This document shows, in pieces, positions 25,908 to 32,336 of a stretch of 64,000 nt of DNA. Location of the stretch: positions 105,076 through 169,075 of the forward strand of contig CACYSU010000003.1 in assembly GCA_902777205.1 (NCBI GenBank), in the 5' to 3' direction. This stretch comes from an uncultured Rhodospirillales bacterium. GTDB lineage: Bacteria > Pseudomonadota > Alphaproteobacteria > CAAGCB01 > CAG-977. The translations under genes and the position numbers were made by a program. Under the pieces are notes generated by a model that saw nothing but the letters and a program-made list of their open reading frames with translations, did not search any database and had not been told where the DNA came from. Within the stretch, counting starts at the first letter, position 1, and the number at the start of each line of letters is the position of its first letter.

Positions 25908-26825
25908 TTAATATCCGCAGGCATACCAGCTGGTCGAGGTATAATTTGACCCCGCCCAGGAAATAGACGAGTTTGTCTTCTCCGTAATGGAAACGCTCTG
26001 AACGCCGTATGAATTATAAATCACCGGCGTTGATACCACGGTGTAATTTGTATTGGAAAATGGCTTTGGCCAGGTGAACGATGCCGTCGCCCCCACAAGA
26101 CTGCCTCCTTGTTCGATCCAGCCGTCGGACCAGACACGATACCAGCTTGAACCGTTGTGCCAGCTTTGGACAATCACTGCCGGAGTTGTTTCCGCGACAG
26201 CGGAAGTTCCCCATTTGGCGACGCCGTAAACAGTTTTTGATGCGTAGACATCCTTATCTGCTTTATTTGCTAGCGTGTTCGCCGCTTCCAGCGCTTTATC
26301 TGTTGCCAGTTGAGCCTGTTCGTCCGCTGTTCGAGCCGATAGAGCCGCGTTTCCGGCTTGTTGCTCGGCCAAGGCTAACATTTCACGCGCTGTTTCCGCA
26401 TAGCCTGCCGTATCGGACACGCTTTGCCTGATCGATGGAATTAGGCTTGTAGCGTCTGTATCCTCGAACACGTCCACCGTGACCGCGCGATCTGCCTGTT
26501 CTTTCAACTGCTGTATTTGCATCGTCAGTTTGTCGAAATCGCGTTCCAGCGTTTCGGCCGGCAAAATCTCGTTTTCACGATAGTCCGTTTCCTGCGTCAA
26601 CGGCACTTCGCGCATTATCACGATTTGCGCATTTTCCTCCGGCGCCGTCGCAAAAACCATATTCCCGTTCGAAACGGTCCAATCCGTCCGTTCCGTCTGA
26701 ATGTCATTCAAAAGTTGTCTGACCGTTAAATGCTCCTTTTCCAAAAAAGGAAACGGGATCGCAAATGTCGTCGCAACCCCGTTTCCGATATAATTCACTT
26801 TGTTGGTTGTCGTACTTACCGTCAT
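25908..26825 (-). CDS. Phage tail-fibre protein with T7-like N-terminus
   Basis: The 305-residue protein begins like T7 gp17-type fibre N-termini (YIGNGVATTFAIPFPFLEKEHL, then TDWTV), has a coiled-coil-like, Ala/Glu-rich middle (about 110-205) and ends in a Trp-, Tyr- and Ser-rich tip domain (SWYRVWSDGWIEQGG, then TSWYACGY). The frame extends upstream, but the ATG at 26825 has GAGGT 5 bases before it. It is downstream of a glycan operon, which makes a host-range or surface-binding role tempting but speculative. Confidence 0.85.
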   Translation of the reverse strand: MTVSTTTNKVNYIGNGVATTFAIPFPFLEKEHLTVRQLLNDIQTERTDWTVSNGNMVFATAPEENAQIVIMREVPLTQETDYRENEILPAETLERDFDKLTMQIQQLKEQADRAVTVDVFEDTDATSLIPSIRQSVSDTAGYAETAREMLALAEQQAGNAALSARTADEQAQLATDKALEAANTLANKADKDVYASKTVYGVAKWGTSAVAETTPAVIVQSWHNGSSWYRVWSDGWIEQGGSLVGATASFTWPKPFSNTNYTVVSTPVIYNSYGVQSVSITEKTNSSISWAGSNYTSTSWYACGY

Positions 26826-26837
26826 TTTTACCTCAAA

Positions 26838-26864
26838 TAAAAAAAAGCAGGGATAATTCCCTGC
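26838..26864 (-). terminator. Intrinsic terminator after the relaxase gene
   Basis: On the minus strand, GCAGGGA pairs with TCCCTGC across a 4-base loop and is followed by a run of eight T. It lies after mobA and only 12 bp before the tail-fibre start. A TTGACA box at 26923-26928 lies upstream of it, so transcripts from there would meet the hairpin before the fibre gene. Confidence 0.82.
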
Positions 26865-26935
26865 CGGTTCACAATCAACACGCTTCTTAAGATATAACAT
26901 ATTGTTATTGTTTTTGTTAAAATGTCAAGCTGTTT

Positions 26936-27667
26936 TTACCTTTCCCGTTCCGCCGACCGTTCCGCCGATCTTCTCTGTTCGTGGAGTTCGCGAAGTTGCC
27001 GGATCGTTTTGTGCTTCCGCGGAATAACCATTTGCGTCAGAGAGAAATCTCTGTCCTGAAACCGCGTAGCTTGCATCTCCCAACCGAACTCTTTGGCAAC
27101 TTCGACTTGGTGTTGCCGGAGCATTTGCAGTTGTGGCTTTTTGAGTTTCAGCCGCTCCCGTCCGTTCGACATTTTCAACAAAATGTGTCCGTGCGTTGCC
27201 GATTGATGTGTGTGAACGGCGTATAAATACCGATACCCTCTTTCCGCGAAAGGTTCCATATACCGCTCAATAAACCGGTAGGCTTCGTCCTCGCTGACGT
27301 TCATTCTTTTGGGGAACGATACGATCAGATGAACCATTGCGTTTCCATTTTTCCGCCGCTGTTCCAGATCATAAGCGTCTATTGTTTCGTTCAGTTTTTC
27401 GGTCGGGATCAGTCGCCGTTCGTCATCATAAACACGCGCGTCCTTTTCCATTCCCTCCGAACCGTGAGCGATATAATGAGCGATGTTCTTCGCTCCCGTC
27501 GGTGATTTCACATAGAACGCGACTTTAACCATAGCTTCGGGCGGCGGCACTTTGAAAGAAAGCGTCGCCCTCTGTCTTGCGGGCGGCGAATAGTGAACCG
27601 GAAAGCGTTGCCGCGCGACGTATATTCCTCGGATATGTTCGTCCAACCAGTTCCGTTTATTCGCCAT
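26936..27667 (-). CDS. MobA/VirD2-type relaxase
   Basis: Relaxases nick DNA at an origin of transfer and pilot the strand through the conjugation channel. The 243-residue protein has a histidine cluster of the form HxH with x4 and HGH (His152, His154, His159, His161 in VHTHQSATHGHILLK), an FPK segment before it and a basic tail. An upstream tyrosine, Tyr80, may be catalytic. It is short and lacks a primase or helicase domain. The start at 27667 overlaps the accessory gene by 11 bp. Confidence 0.84.
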   Translation of the reverse strand: MANKRNWLDEHIRGIYVARQRFPVHYSPPARQRATLSFKVPPPEAMVKVAFYVKSPTGAKNIAHYIAHGSEGMEKDARVYDDERRLIPTEKLNETIDAYDLEQRRKNGNAMVHLIVSFPKRMNVSEDEAYRFIERYMEPFAERGYRYLYAVHTHQSATHGHILLKMSNGRERLKLKKPQLQMLRQHQVEVAKEFGWEMQATRFQDRDFSLTQMVIPRKHKTIRQLRELHEQRRSAERSAERER

Positions 27668-28001
27668 AATACGCCGCCAAAAGTTTGTTGATTTTATCCC
27701 GGAGCGCGTGAAGTTCGCGACAAGCCTGCTGTAAATCCCGCAAAGTTTTTTCTTCAAGGGATTGCTTTTTTATCAACGTCGTGTTCAAAGCGCGGACGGC
27801 TTGATTGGTGTTGACGCCGACCTTTCGGGCTTGTTCTTCGAGCTTTGTCAGCAGGAGGATTTCGTCATAGTGCGGGATCTTCATCTGATGAAGCCCCGCA
27901 AGAATGAACAACCGGATCAGGCGGGACGGAGATTGTTTTTCGGCGACAAGCGCGTCCCAAATTTCTTTTTCTATTCTGAACGATTTAACAATAAGCCTCA
28001 T
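27657..28001 (-). CDS. MobC-like relaxosome accessory protein
   Basis: The 114-residue basic protein begins with a ribbon-helix-helix-like segment (RLIVKSFRIEKEIWDALVAE) and continues with helices rich in Lys, Gln and Leu, with an ALNTTLIKKQ segment similar to the MobC region. MobC proteins bind the origin of transfer and guide the relaxase. It is translationally coupled to mobA. The transfer origin should lie in the gap upstream, 28002-28282. Confidence 0.75.
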   Translation of the reverse strand: MRLIVKSFRIEKEIWDALVAEKQSPSRLIRLFILAGLHQMKIPHYDEILLLTKLEEQARKVGVNTNQAVRALNTTLIKKQSLEEKTLRDLQQACRELHALRDKINKLLAAYYGE

Positions 28002-28282
28002 TTCAGCCTCTCTGTTTTATCGTTCAAGCGTGTGTGACGGGTAAAATTTTACAGCTGTTTGAGTGTGATTTCAAGGGCGGGTTGGCGGGGCATTTTTCGC
28101 TCTTTTTGTATTACAAAAAGGCTATCCTGCAAAAAAGTAGCCCTCAAGAGCATCAATCCCTTGCGAATCAGCCTTAAAACGCCTCAAAACAGCCTCAAAA
28201 CTGACCGCGCCCGCCCAACCGCCCTTTGTTGTAGGCTATTCAAACGGTGTCGCCGCGTGTGCGGCGACCGATTTTTTTCGGG
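28002..28282 (+). other. Intergenic region upstream of mobC; candidate origin of transfer
   Basis: No gene seen. The stretch holds a GGCTA/TAGCC hairpin near 28115, three near-repeats of GCCTYAAAAC at about 28170-28200, GC-rich blocks at both ends, and an 8-pair hairpin GTCGCCGC/GCGGCGAC at 28249-28268 followed by a seven-T run on the plus strand. Placement upstream of mobC fits an oriT; I cannot identify the nick site. Confidence 0.4.
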
Positions 28283-28310
28283 GAATACGGCTCTATTCGG
28301 AGCCGTATTC
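28283..28310 (+). terminator. 11-pair perfect hairpin at the 3' end of the 28293 gene
   Basis: GAATACGGCTC pairs with GAGCCGTATTC across six bases. The hairpin overlaps the stop of the minus-strand gene. A short T-rich stretch follows on the plus strand and none on the minus strand, so it could protect the minus mRNA end or stop plus-strand transcription. Confidence 0.55.
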
Positions 28311-28565
28311 TTTCTGTTTGTGATAGATTTTAGGGGCGATTTTTGTTTCAAAGTAAGCCTCGAAGGCTTCGTTGAGCAGGTGCTTTTCCATCGCAAAAAA
28401 CACCTCCGAAAGCCAACCGCTTTTTGCCAAAGTCTTTAATGCGGGCAAATCCTCTTCCGGAACGTCCCCGCCGTGTATGAAGTTAAACAGGGAAGTGTCA
28501 AACTTCACGTCGGCGCGTTCTTCAAAGTCTGGTAAAAACTCCTCTATTAAATCCCAATACAACAC
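28293..28565 (-). CDS. Small hypothetical protein of the mobile element
   Basis: The 90-residue acidic protein (opening MLYWDLIEEFLPDFEERAD) has no signal peptide, membrane segment or motif I recognise. It is rich in aromatic and acidic residues, as are DNA-mimic and anti-restriction proteins, but that is only a loose resemblance. It follows the DUF2958 gene by 3 bp on the same strand and is probably in the same transcript. Confidence 0.55.
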   Translation of the reverse strand: MLYWDLIEEFLPDFEERADVKFDTSLFNFIHGGDVPEEDLPALKTLAKSGWLSEVFFAMEKHLLNEAFEAYFETKIAPKIYHKQKEYGSE

Positions 28566-28568
28566 TGT

Positions 28569-28982
28569 TCAGTCCTCCCTGATAGCCTGACCGACGGGGC
28601 AAGGCGTGAAAAACAAATCCAATTCCGCAAGCTCCAAAAGTTCGTCAACGGAGATGTATCCGGCCTCGAAACCGTATCCGAAACTCGCCCAACCGAACGC
28701 CTGAATTTGCTTTTCGGCGGTGTCTTTTTCGACGATATGGGCATCATAAGAACCGACAAAATAGTGCAGTTGAGCCAAAGCGTTTTTGCCTTGTCCGTCC
28801 GTTTCATAGACTTGCGGCATCGTTTTTATTCGCTCGGCAAGGTTCAGGATAATGTCCGCGAACGCTCCGGCTTCTTCCGAGTGATACAGATTGTCAATGA
28901 GGGTTTGAGCCTGCCGAACCGGAATAAACGGTTTAAGGGTCGTTTTCATTTCGTTTAAGGCTTGGTCGAATTTATCAGTCAT
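28569..28982 (-). CDS. DUF2958-like protein of conjugative elements
   Basis: The 137-residue protein keeps the DUF2958 pattern: LHYFVGSYDAHIVEKDTAEKQ, FGYGFEAGYISVDELLELA, then LDLFFTPCPV. DUF2958 proteins are common on plasmids and integrative elements; their role is unknown. I place the start at 28982 because AAGGAGC precedes it and the sequence then begins MTDKFD, identical to the start of the ArdC protein at 30770. The open frame continues upstream into the duplicated leader. Confidence 0.75.
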   Translation of the reverse strand: MTDKFDQALNEMKTTLKPFIPVRQAQTLIDNLYHSEEAGAFADIILNLAERIKTMPQVYETDGQGKNALAQLHYFVGSYDAHIVEKDTAEKQIQAFGWASFGYGFEAGYISVDELLELAELDLFFTPCPVGQAIRED

Positions 28983-29190
28983 ATTGAAAGCTCCTTCTCT
29001 GTAAAAAGCACTTGTTAAAGGGTTTTTGGCGTCGCGCCTGAAACCCTTACGAGGTGCTTCGTCGGGGAGAAGAAAGCGGATTGTCATTCCAAGAAAAACG
29101 GAGGGGGATCACCAGGCTTGCAACGACACCGGAGCGAAAGTCGGGGACACCGTTTTTCTTCCGTTAGGCGGAGGGAATTGACAATCAAGA
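28965..29190 (-). ncRNA. Structured leader, copy A (226 bp, upstream of DUF2958 gene)
   Basis: This segment is nearly identical to 30753-30981. On the minus strand it would form first a nested structure (GATTGTCA 29079-29086 with TGACAATC 29179-29186; AAGAAAAACGG 29091-29101 with CCGTTTTTCTT 29150-29160), then a long hairpin at 29006-29059 (AAGCAC/GTGCTT, AAGGGTTT/AAACCCTT, GGCG/CGCC) followed by TTTTT, and then the ribosome-binding site. A hairpin plus T run ahead of the start codon looks like an attenuator. No known riboswitch class is recognised. Confidence 0.6.
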
Positions 29191-29230
29191 CAGAAAAAAA
29201 CAAACGACTTGGTAGAAACGACCTCTGTAT

Positions 29231-29305
29231 AAAAACGACTGAGCCGTTTTGCCCCGACGCGGTCTGAAAGATAGGCGACGGTTTGCCGTCCCTTATATCT
29301 CTTAT
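29231..29305 (-). ncRNA. Second antisense-type small RNA unit, diverged copy
   Basis: This minus-strand unit repeats the layout of the RNA at 29340-29413: a TATAAT box at 29312-29317, a body containing the complements of CTGAAAGAT and TATCTC, an internal GACGG/CCGTC hairpin and an end hairpin AAAACG/CGTTTT (29232-29250) with a short T run. The promoter spacing is only 14 bases because 3 bp are missing relative to the other copy, and complementarity to the peptide mRNA is lower. It may be a weak or silent copy. Confidence 0.5.
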
Positions 29306-29339
29306 GGGGTCATTATAAGCATAGAGTTTTTTTACAAAG

Positions 29340-29413
29340 AAAAAACGAACCCGTCACCTGACCGTGACGGGTTCTGAAAGATGGGTGCGTAATGTGCCCC
29401 CTTTATCTCTTAT
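29340..29413 (-). ncRNA. Antisense-type small RNA of about 74 nt, putative type I antitoxin
   Basis: The minus-strand promoter is TTGTAA (29443-29448), 17 bases, TATAAT (29420-29425). The RNA would end in a perfect 11-pair hairpin, GAACCCGTCAC/GTGACGGGTTC at 29347-29374, followed by six T. Its body is complementary to the leader of the divergent peptide gene: the plus-strand blocks CTGAAAG, GGGTG, TAATGTG and CCCTTTATCTC occur in the same order at 29374-29409 and at 29490-29525. In the target those blocks cover the Shine-Dalgarno sequence and start codon. Confidence 0.72.
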
Positions 29414-29419
29414 GCATTT

Positions 29420-29469
29420 ATTATAAGCATAGAGTTTTTCTTTTACAAGTCTTTTCTATCTGATATATT
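29420..29469. promoter_or_regulatory. Overlapping divergent promoters of the antitoxin-type RNA and peptide gene
   Basis: Plus strand: TTTACA at 29442-29447, 16 bases, TATATT at 29464-29469 with an extended TG at -14. Minus strand: TTGTAA at 29443-29448, 17 bases, TATAAT at 29420-29425. The two -35 elements share five of six positions, so polymerase can hold only one at a time. Confidence 0.75.
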
Positions 29470-29507
29470 CCCTTTGCCGCACATACGGCTGAAAGGGGGT
29501 GAATAAT

Positions 29508-29585
29508 GTGACCACCCTTTATCTCAAAATGGCGGCGTATTTGTTGTTGATAATAGCATTACTGCTTGAAGTCATCAATAAATAA
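29508..29585 (+). CDS. 25-residue hydrophobic peptide, putative type I toxin
   Basis: The GTG start lies 8 bases after the GGGGG of a strong Shine-Dalgarno sequence (AAAGGGGGTGA). The peptide is a single membrane span, core AAYLLLIIALLLEVINK, with a short polar start and a charged end, like the small membrane toxins DinQ, Fst and ZorO. The mRNA would start near 29476 with a GCCG/CGGC hairpin and end at the terminator 29594-29631, about 155 nt. An ATG directly followed by TGA (29506-29511) overlaps the start. Toxicity is inferred from length, topology and the antisense RNAs next to it. Confidence 0.68.
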   Translation: MTTLYLKMAAYLLLIIALLLEVINK

Positions 29586-29593
29586 CAAAGCCT

Positions 29594-29631
29594 GCCCGTG
29601 ATGGTCTGACCGCTGTCACGGGCGTTTTTTT
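29594..29631 (+). terminator. Intrinsic terminator of the small peptide mRNA
   Basis: GCCCGTGA (29594-29601) pairs with TCACGGGC (29616-29623), the loop itself contains GGTC/GACC, and G plus seven T follow. It ends the transcript of the 25-residue peptide gene. Confidence 0.92.
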
Positions 29632-29706
29632 CTATCCGTTCGGGCGCAACTGTGTTGTGGAGTGGTTGGGCGAACGGATCGGGCGGCGGAAACCCCGCCC
29701 GAATTT

Positions 29707-29868
29707 TTAGAAATAATAGGTCGTCTTTTCCAAATCATCGCGCTTGTATCCCTGCGCGATCAGTTCGTAAAATTTCGACAGTTGGGCGGCTTTGCTGTCA
29801 AAGTCAAAATGTTCTTTTTCGTAGCCGTCCGCGCCGTAAACCGTCAGTCTGAAAAAAGCAATCTTCAT
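29707..29868 (-). CDS. Small hypothetical protein
   Basis: The 53-residue protein (opening MKIAFFRLTVYGADGYEK) has GAGGAGGAAG a few bases before its ATG, so it is probably translated. It contains alternating aromatic and charged residues and no membrane segment. It follows the ArdC gene by 29 bp on the same strand. I do not recognise the family. Downstream, 29632-29706 contains only a CGGGCGG/CCGCCCG hairpin. Confidence 0.55.
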   Translation of the reverse strand: MKIAFFRLTVYGADGYEKEHFDFDSKAAQLSKFYELIAQGYKRDDLEKTTYYF

Positions 29869-29897
29869 TGTTCTTCCTCCTCTTTTGAGGGAAGCGG

Positions 29898-30770
29898 TCA
29901 AGCCGCTTCCCGTCCGATTTCCTGGAATGTCAGCAGATAGTCAAAAGCCTTTTGCGCTTCGGAGCAGGCTTTGAAAAACGCCTTTTTGTCGTTCTTCAAA
30001 ACCTTGAGCCAAGATTTCAGATACGCAAGATTGTTTTTGCTGAATTGGTAGTCATAGCCCAAATATCCGGCGACAAATCCCGCGCCGATGTCGGCGATCA
30101 GTTCCTCAAAGGCGTAGGATTCATTTCCGAAATGGCCTTTCATATCCCGGTTTAAGCGGTTCTTGTGTCCGGTCGCGTGGATCGTTTCGTGCGCCAAAGT
30201 CGAAACGAAGCCCGTTTCCGTTTTGAAGTCTTTTCTTTCCGGCATTAAGACAACATTGTTTTTCGGGTCGTAGCCTGCCAAAGTCGCGCCGTAAAAATAA
30301 GTGATGTCCGTGTTTTCAAAGAACGCCATCACGTCCTTTTCAACGCTAAATTCGGCTTTTTCTATGTCTTCGCCGAATCCCTCGACTTGCGAACCGTTAA
30401 ACACGGAATAAGCGCGGGCGACAAAAGCCTGATTTTCGACTTCTTCGATGTCGCCGGTTTCGGTGTTTTCGATTTCGCATTTATAGGAAAGAGGTTTCCA
30501 GAAAACGATGGTCGTGGCCTTTGAGCCTTTCTTGACCTGATAGCCTTTATCCTGCCATTGGCGATAAGTGCCCCAAACGGACGAAGAAAAACCGTTGAAC
30601 AAAGCGGCAAAGTTCAAAATCAGAATGTTGATTCCGCGATACGCCTTTTTTGTCGTGATGTTCCGGGCAAAAGAGGAAATGAACGGCTTTTCCCATTCGC
30701 CCGAAAAGTTTTCCAAGCGTTCGATGATGGTGTTTGAAACGGTTTCGATGATGTCGAATTTATCAGTCAT
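29898..30770 (-). CDS. ardC: ArdC-like antirestriction / ssDNA-binding protein with zincin domain
   Basis: ArdC proteins protect incoming plasmid DNA; they join an N-terminal ssDNA-binding domain to a zinc-metallopeptidase-like domain. The 290-residue protein shows the N-terminal pattern (WEKPFISSFARNITTKKAYRG, then NILILNF) and the zincin motif HETIH at 194-198 with a later glutamate in FEELIADIGAGF. The start at 30770 follows GAAGGAAC and matches family N-termini; the frame remains open upstream through the duplicated leader. It belongs to the same element as the relaxase genes. Confidence 0.88.
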   Translation of the reverse strand: MTDKFDIIETVSNTIIERLENFSGEWEKPFISSFARNITTKKAYRGINILILNFAALFNGFSSSVWGTYRQWQDKGYQVKKGSKATTIVFWKPLSYKCEIENTETGDIEEVENQAFVARAYSVFNGSQVEGFGEDIEKAEFSVEKDVMAFFENTDITYFYGATLAGYDPKNNVVLMPERKDFKTETGFVSTLAHETIHATGHKNRLNRDMKGHFGNESYAFEELIADIGAGFVAGYLGYDYQFSKNNLAYLKSWLKVLKNDKKAFFKACSEAQKAFDYLLTFQEIGREAA

Positions 30771-30981
30771 TTTGAAAGTTCCTTCTCTGTAAAAAGCACT
30801 TGTTAAAGGGTTTTTGGCATCGCGCCTGAAACCCTTTCGAGGTGCTTCGTCGGAGAGAAGAAAGCGATTGTCATATTCCAAGAAAAACGGAGGGGTATCT
30901 CCCTCGGCTTGCAACGACACCGGAGCGAAAGTCGGGGAAACCGTTTTTCTTCCGTTAGGCGGAGGGAATTGACAATCAAGA
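30753..30981 (-). ncRNA. Structured leader, copy B (229 bp, upstream of ardC)
   Basis: This copy repeats the leader at 28965-29190 with about a dozen substitutions and small indels. The stems are kept: GATTGTCA with TGACAATC, AAGAAAAACGG with CCGTTTTTCTT, and the long hairpin at 30794-30847 followed on the minus strand by TTTTT and then the ribosome-binding site. Two extra bases in the outer stem junction shift the reading frame relative to copy A but leave both stems intact, which favours an RNA role over a coding one. Confidence 0.6.
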
Positions 30982-30999
30982 GAAAATCAAGGCTTAAAA

Positions 31000-31021
31000 T
31001 ATAATCGTTCTCTGTTTGTTC
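31000..31021 (+). promoter_or_regulatory. SOS (LexA) box and -10 element between ardC and the polymerase gene
   Basis: GTTC, seven bases, GTTC at 31007-31021 is the LexA operator of alphaproteobacteria, directly after a TATAAT at 31000-31005. It lies 47 bp before the polymerase start and on the far side of the ardC leader, so LexA could repress both directions. Confidence 0.75.
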
Positions 31022-31067
31022 TTGTTTTTAATCAACGAATCTGATAGTTTCGGATTCGGAGGAAAAT

Positions 31068-32336
31068 ATGCCGGACAAGACTTATTTGTGCATCGACCTG
31101 AAATCGTTTTACGCGTCCGTGGAATGCGTTGAACGCGGTCTTGATCCGTTTAAGACGAACCTTGTCGTCGCCGATCCCGCGCGGGGACGCGGCGGAATCT
31201 GCCTTGCGATCACTCCGGCGATGAAAGATTTGGGAATACATAACCGTTGCCGCATTTTTGAAATACCGAAAAACGTCAAATACATCACGGCTCTGCCGCG
31301 AATGAAACGGTATATGGAAGTGTCCGCGGACATTTACGGCACTTATCTGAACTTCGTCGCCCCGGACGACATTCACCCGTATTCGATTGACGAAGTGTTC
31401 ATCGACGCGACCAATTATCTGCACATCTATCATAAAACGCCGAAAGAAATGGCTGTAATGCTGATGAACGCCGTTATGGAGCGAACCGGAATATGCGCGA
31501 CGGCGGGAATTGGAACGAACCTTTTTCTGGCGAAAGTCGCTTTGGATATAACGGCAAAGCACGTTCCCGACCATATCGGATATTTGGATATTCCGGCGTT
31601 TGAACGGACGCTGTGGCATCACCGTCCGATAACGGATATTTGGAACATCGGGAGAGGAATAGCCTTCCGGTTGGAAAAATACGGCATTTACGATCTTTAC
31701 GGCGTCGCCCATTGCGACGAACGGCTTTTGTATAAAGAGTTCGGCGTCAACGCGGAGTTCCTGATCGACCACGCGCATGGGCTGGAACCGTGCGAAATCA
31801 GGGATATTCACGCTTATAAATCCAAGACGAACTCCATATCGAACAGTCAAATCCTCTTTTCCGACTATACGTTCGGCGACGCTTTGATTTGCCTGAAAGA
31901 AATGGTCGATATGCTTTCCCTCGAACTGATTGAAAAGCATATGGTCGCTTCCGGCATCTCTCTGGGGGTCGGATATTCCCGTGATGTCGCGCCGTCAACC
32001 GGCGGCTCGGAGCGACTGTCCGAACAGACGTCCTCTTATGATAAGCTCGTCAAAGAGTTTGAAAGCATTTATCGCCGAACGACGCGCAGGACAGCCCCCA
32101 TACGCAAGCTGTCGATCGCTTTCACAAACATCGTTGACGAAGATCACGCGACTTTACAGCCGGATTTGTTCTCTCAAAGGGAAGAAGACGAAAAAGAGCG
32201 CAAAATGCAGGAGGCTGTTTTGGCTATCAAGCAAAAATTCGGGAAGAACGCTCTGCTTCGGGGAATGAGTTATACGGAAAAAGCGACGGCGCGGGTCAGA
32301 AACAAACTGATCGGAGGACACAATGGCGGCGAGTAA
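31068..32336 (+). CDS. Y-family DNA polymerase, UvrX/DinB-like
   Basis: Y-family polymerases copy damaged templates. The 422-residue protein has catalytic residues Asp10 (CIDLKSFYASVE) and Asp108-Glu109 (YSIDEVF), a helix-hairpin-helix region (ITDIWNIGRGIAFRLEKYGI) and a little-finger domain. It is closer in layout to UvrX/UmuC-type enzymes of mobile elements than to chromosomal DinB. The preceding SOS box and the following YolD-like gene, which overlaps by 14 bp, reproduce the uvrX-yolD pair of Bacillus phages and plasmids. Confidence 0.88.
   Translation: MPDKTYLCIDLKSFYASVECVERGLDPFKTNLVVADPARGRGGICLAITPAMKDLGIHNRCRIFEIPKNVKYITALPRMKRYMEVSADIYGTYLNFVAPDDIHPYSIDEVFIDATNYLHIYHKTPKEMAVMLMNAVMERTGICATAGIGTNLFLAKVALDITAKHVPDHIGYLDIPAFERTLWHHRPITDIWNIGRGIAFRLEKYGIYDLYGVAHCDERLLYKEFGVNAEFLIDHAHGLEPCEIRDIHAYKSKTNSISNSQILFSDYTFGDALICLKEMVDMLSLELIEKHMVASGISLGVGYSRDVAPSTGGSERLSEQTSSYDKLVKEFESIYRRTTRRTAPIRKLSIAFTNIVDEDHATLQPDLFSQREEDEKERKMQEAVLAIKQKFGKNALLRGMSYTEKATARVRNKLIGGHNGGE

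Noticed and set aside
28983..29087. Upstream in-frame extension of the DUF2958 protein through the leader (similar one for ArdC to 30920)
   Set aside because: Both extensions are similar in sequence because the DNA is duplicated. ArdC family proteins normally begin at the internal start, good ribosome-binding sites precede MTDKFD, and an indel breaks the frame relation further upstream.
29442..29469. LexA box in the small-peptide promoter, as in E. coli dinQ
   Set aside because: No GTTC-N7-GTTC motif is present there. SOS control of the peptide gene is not supported.
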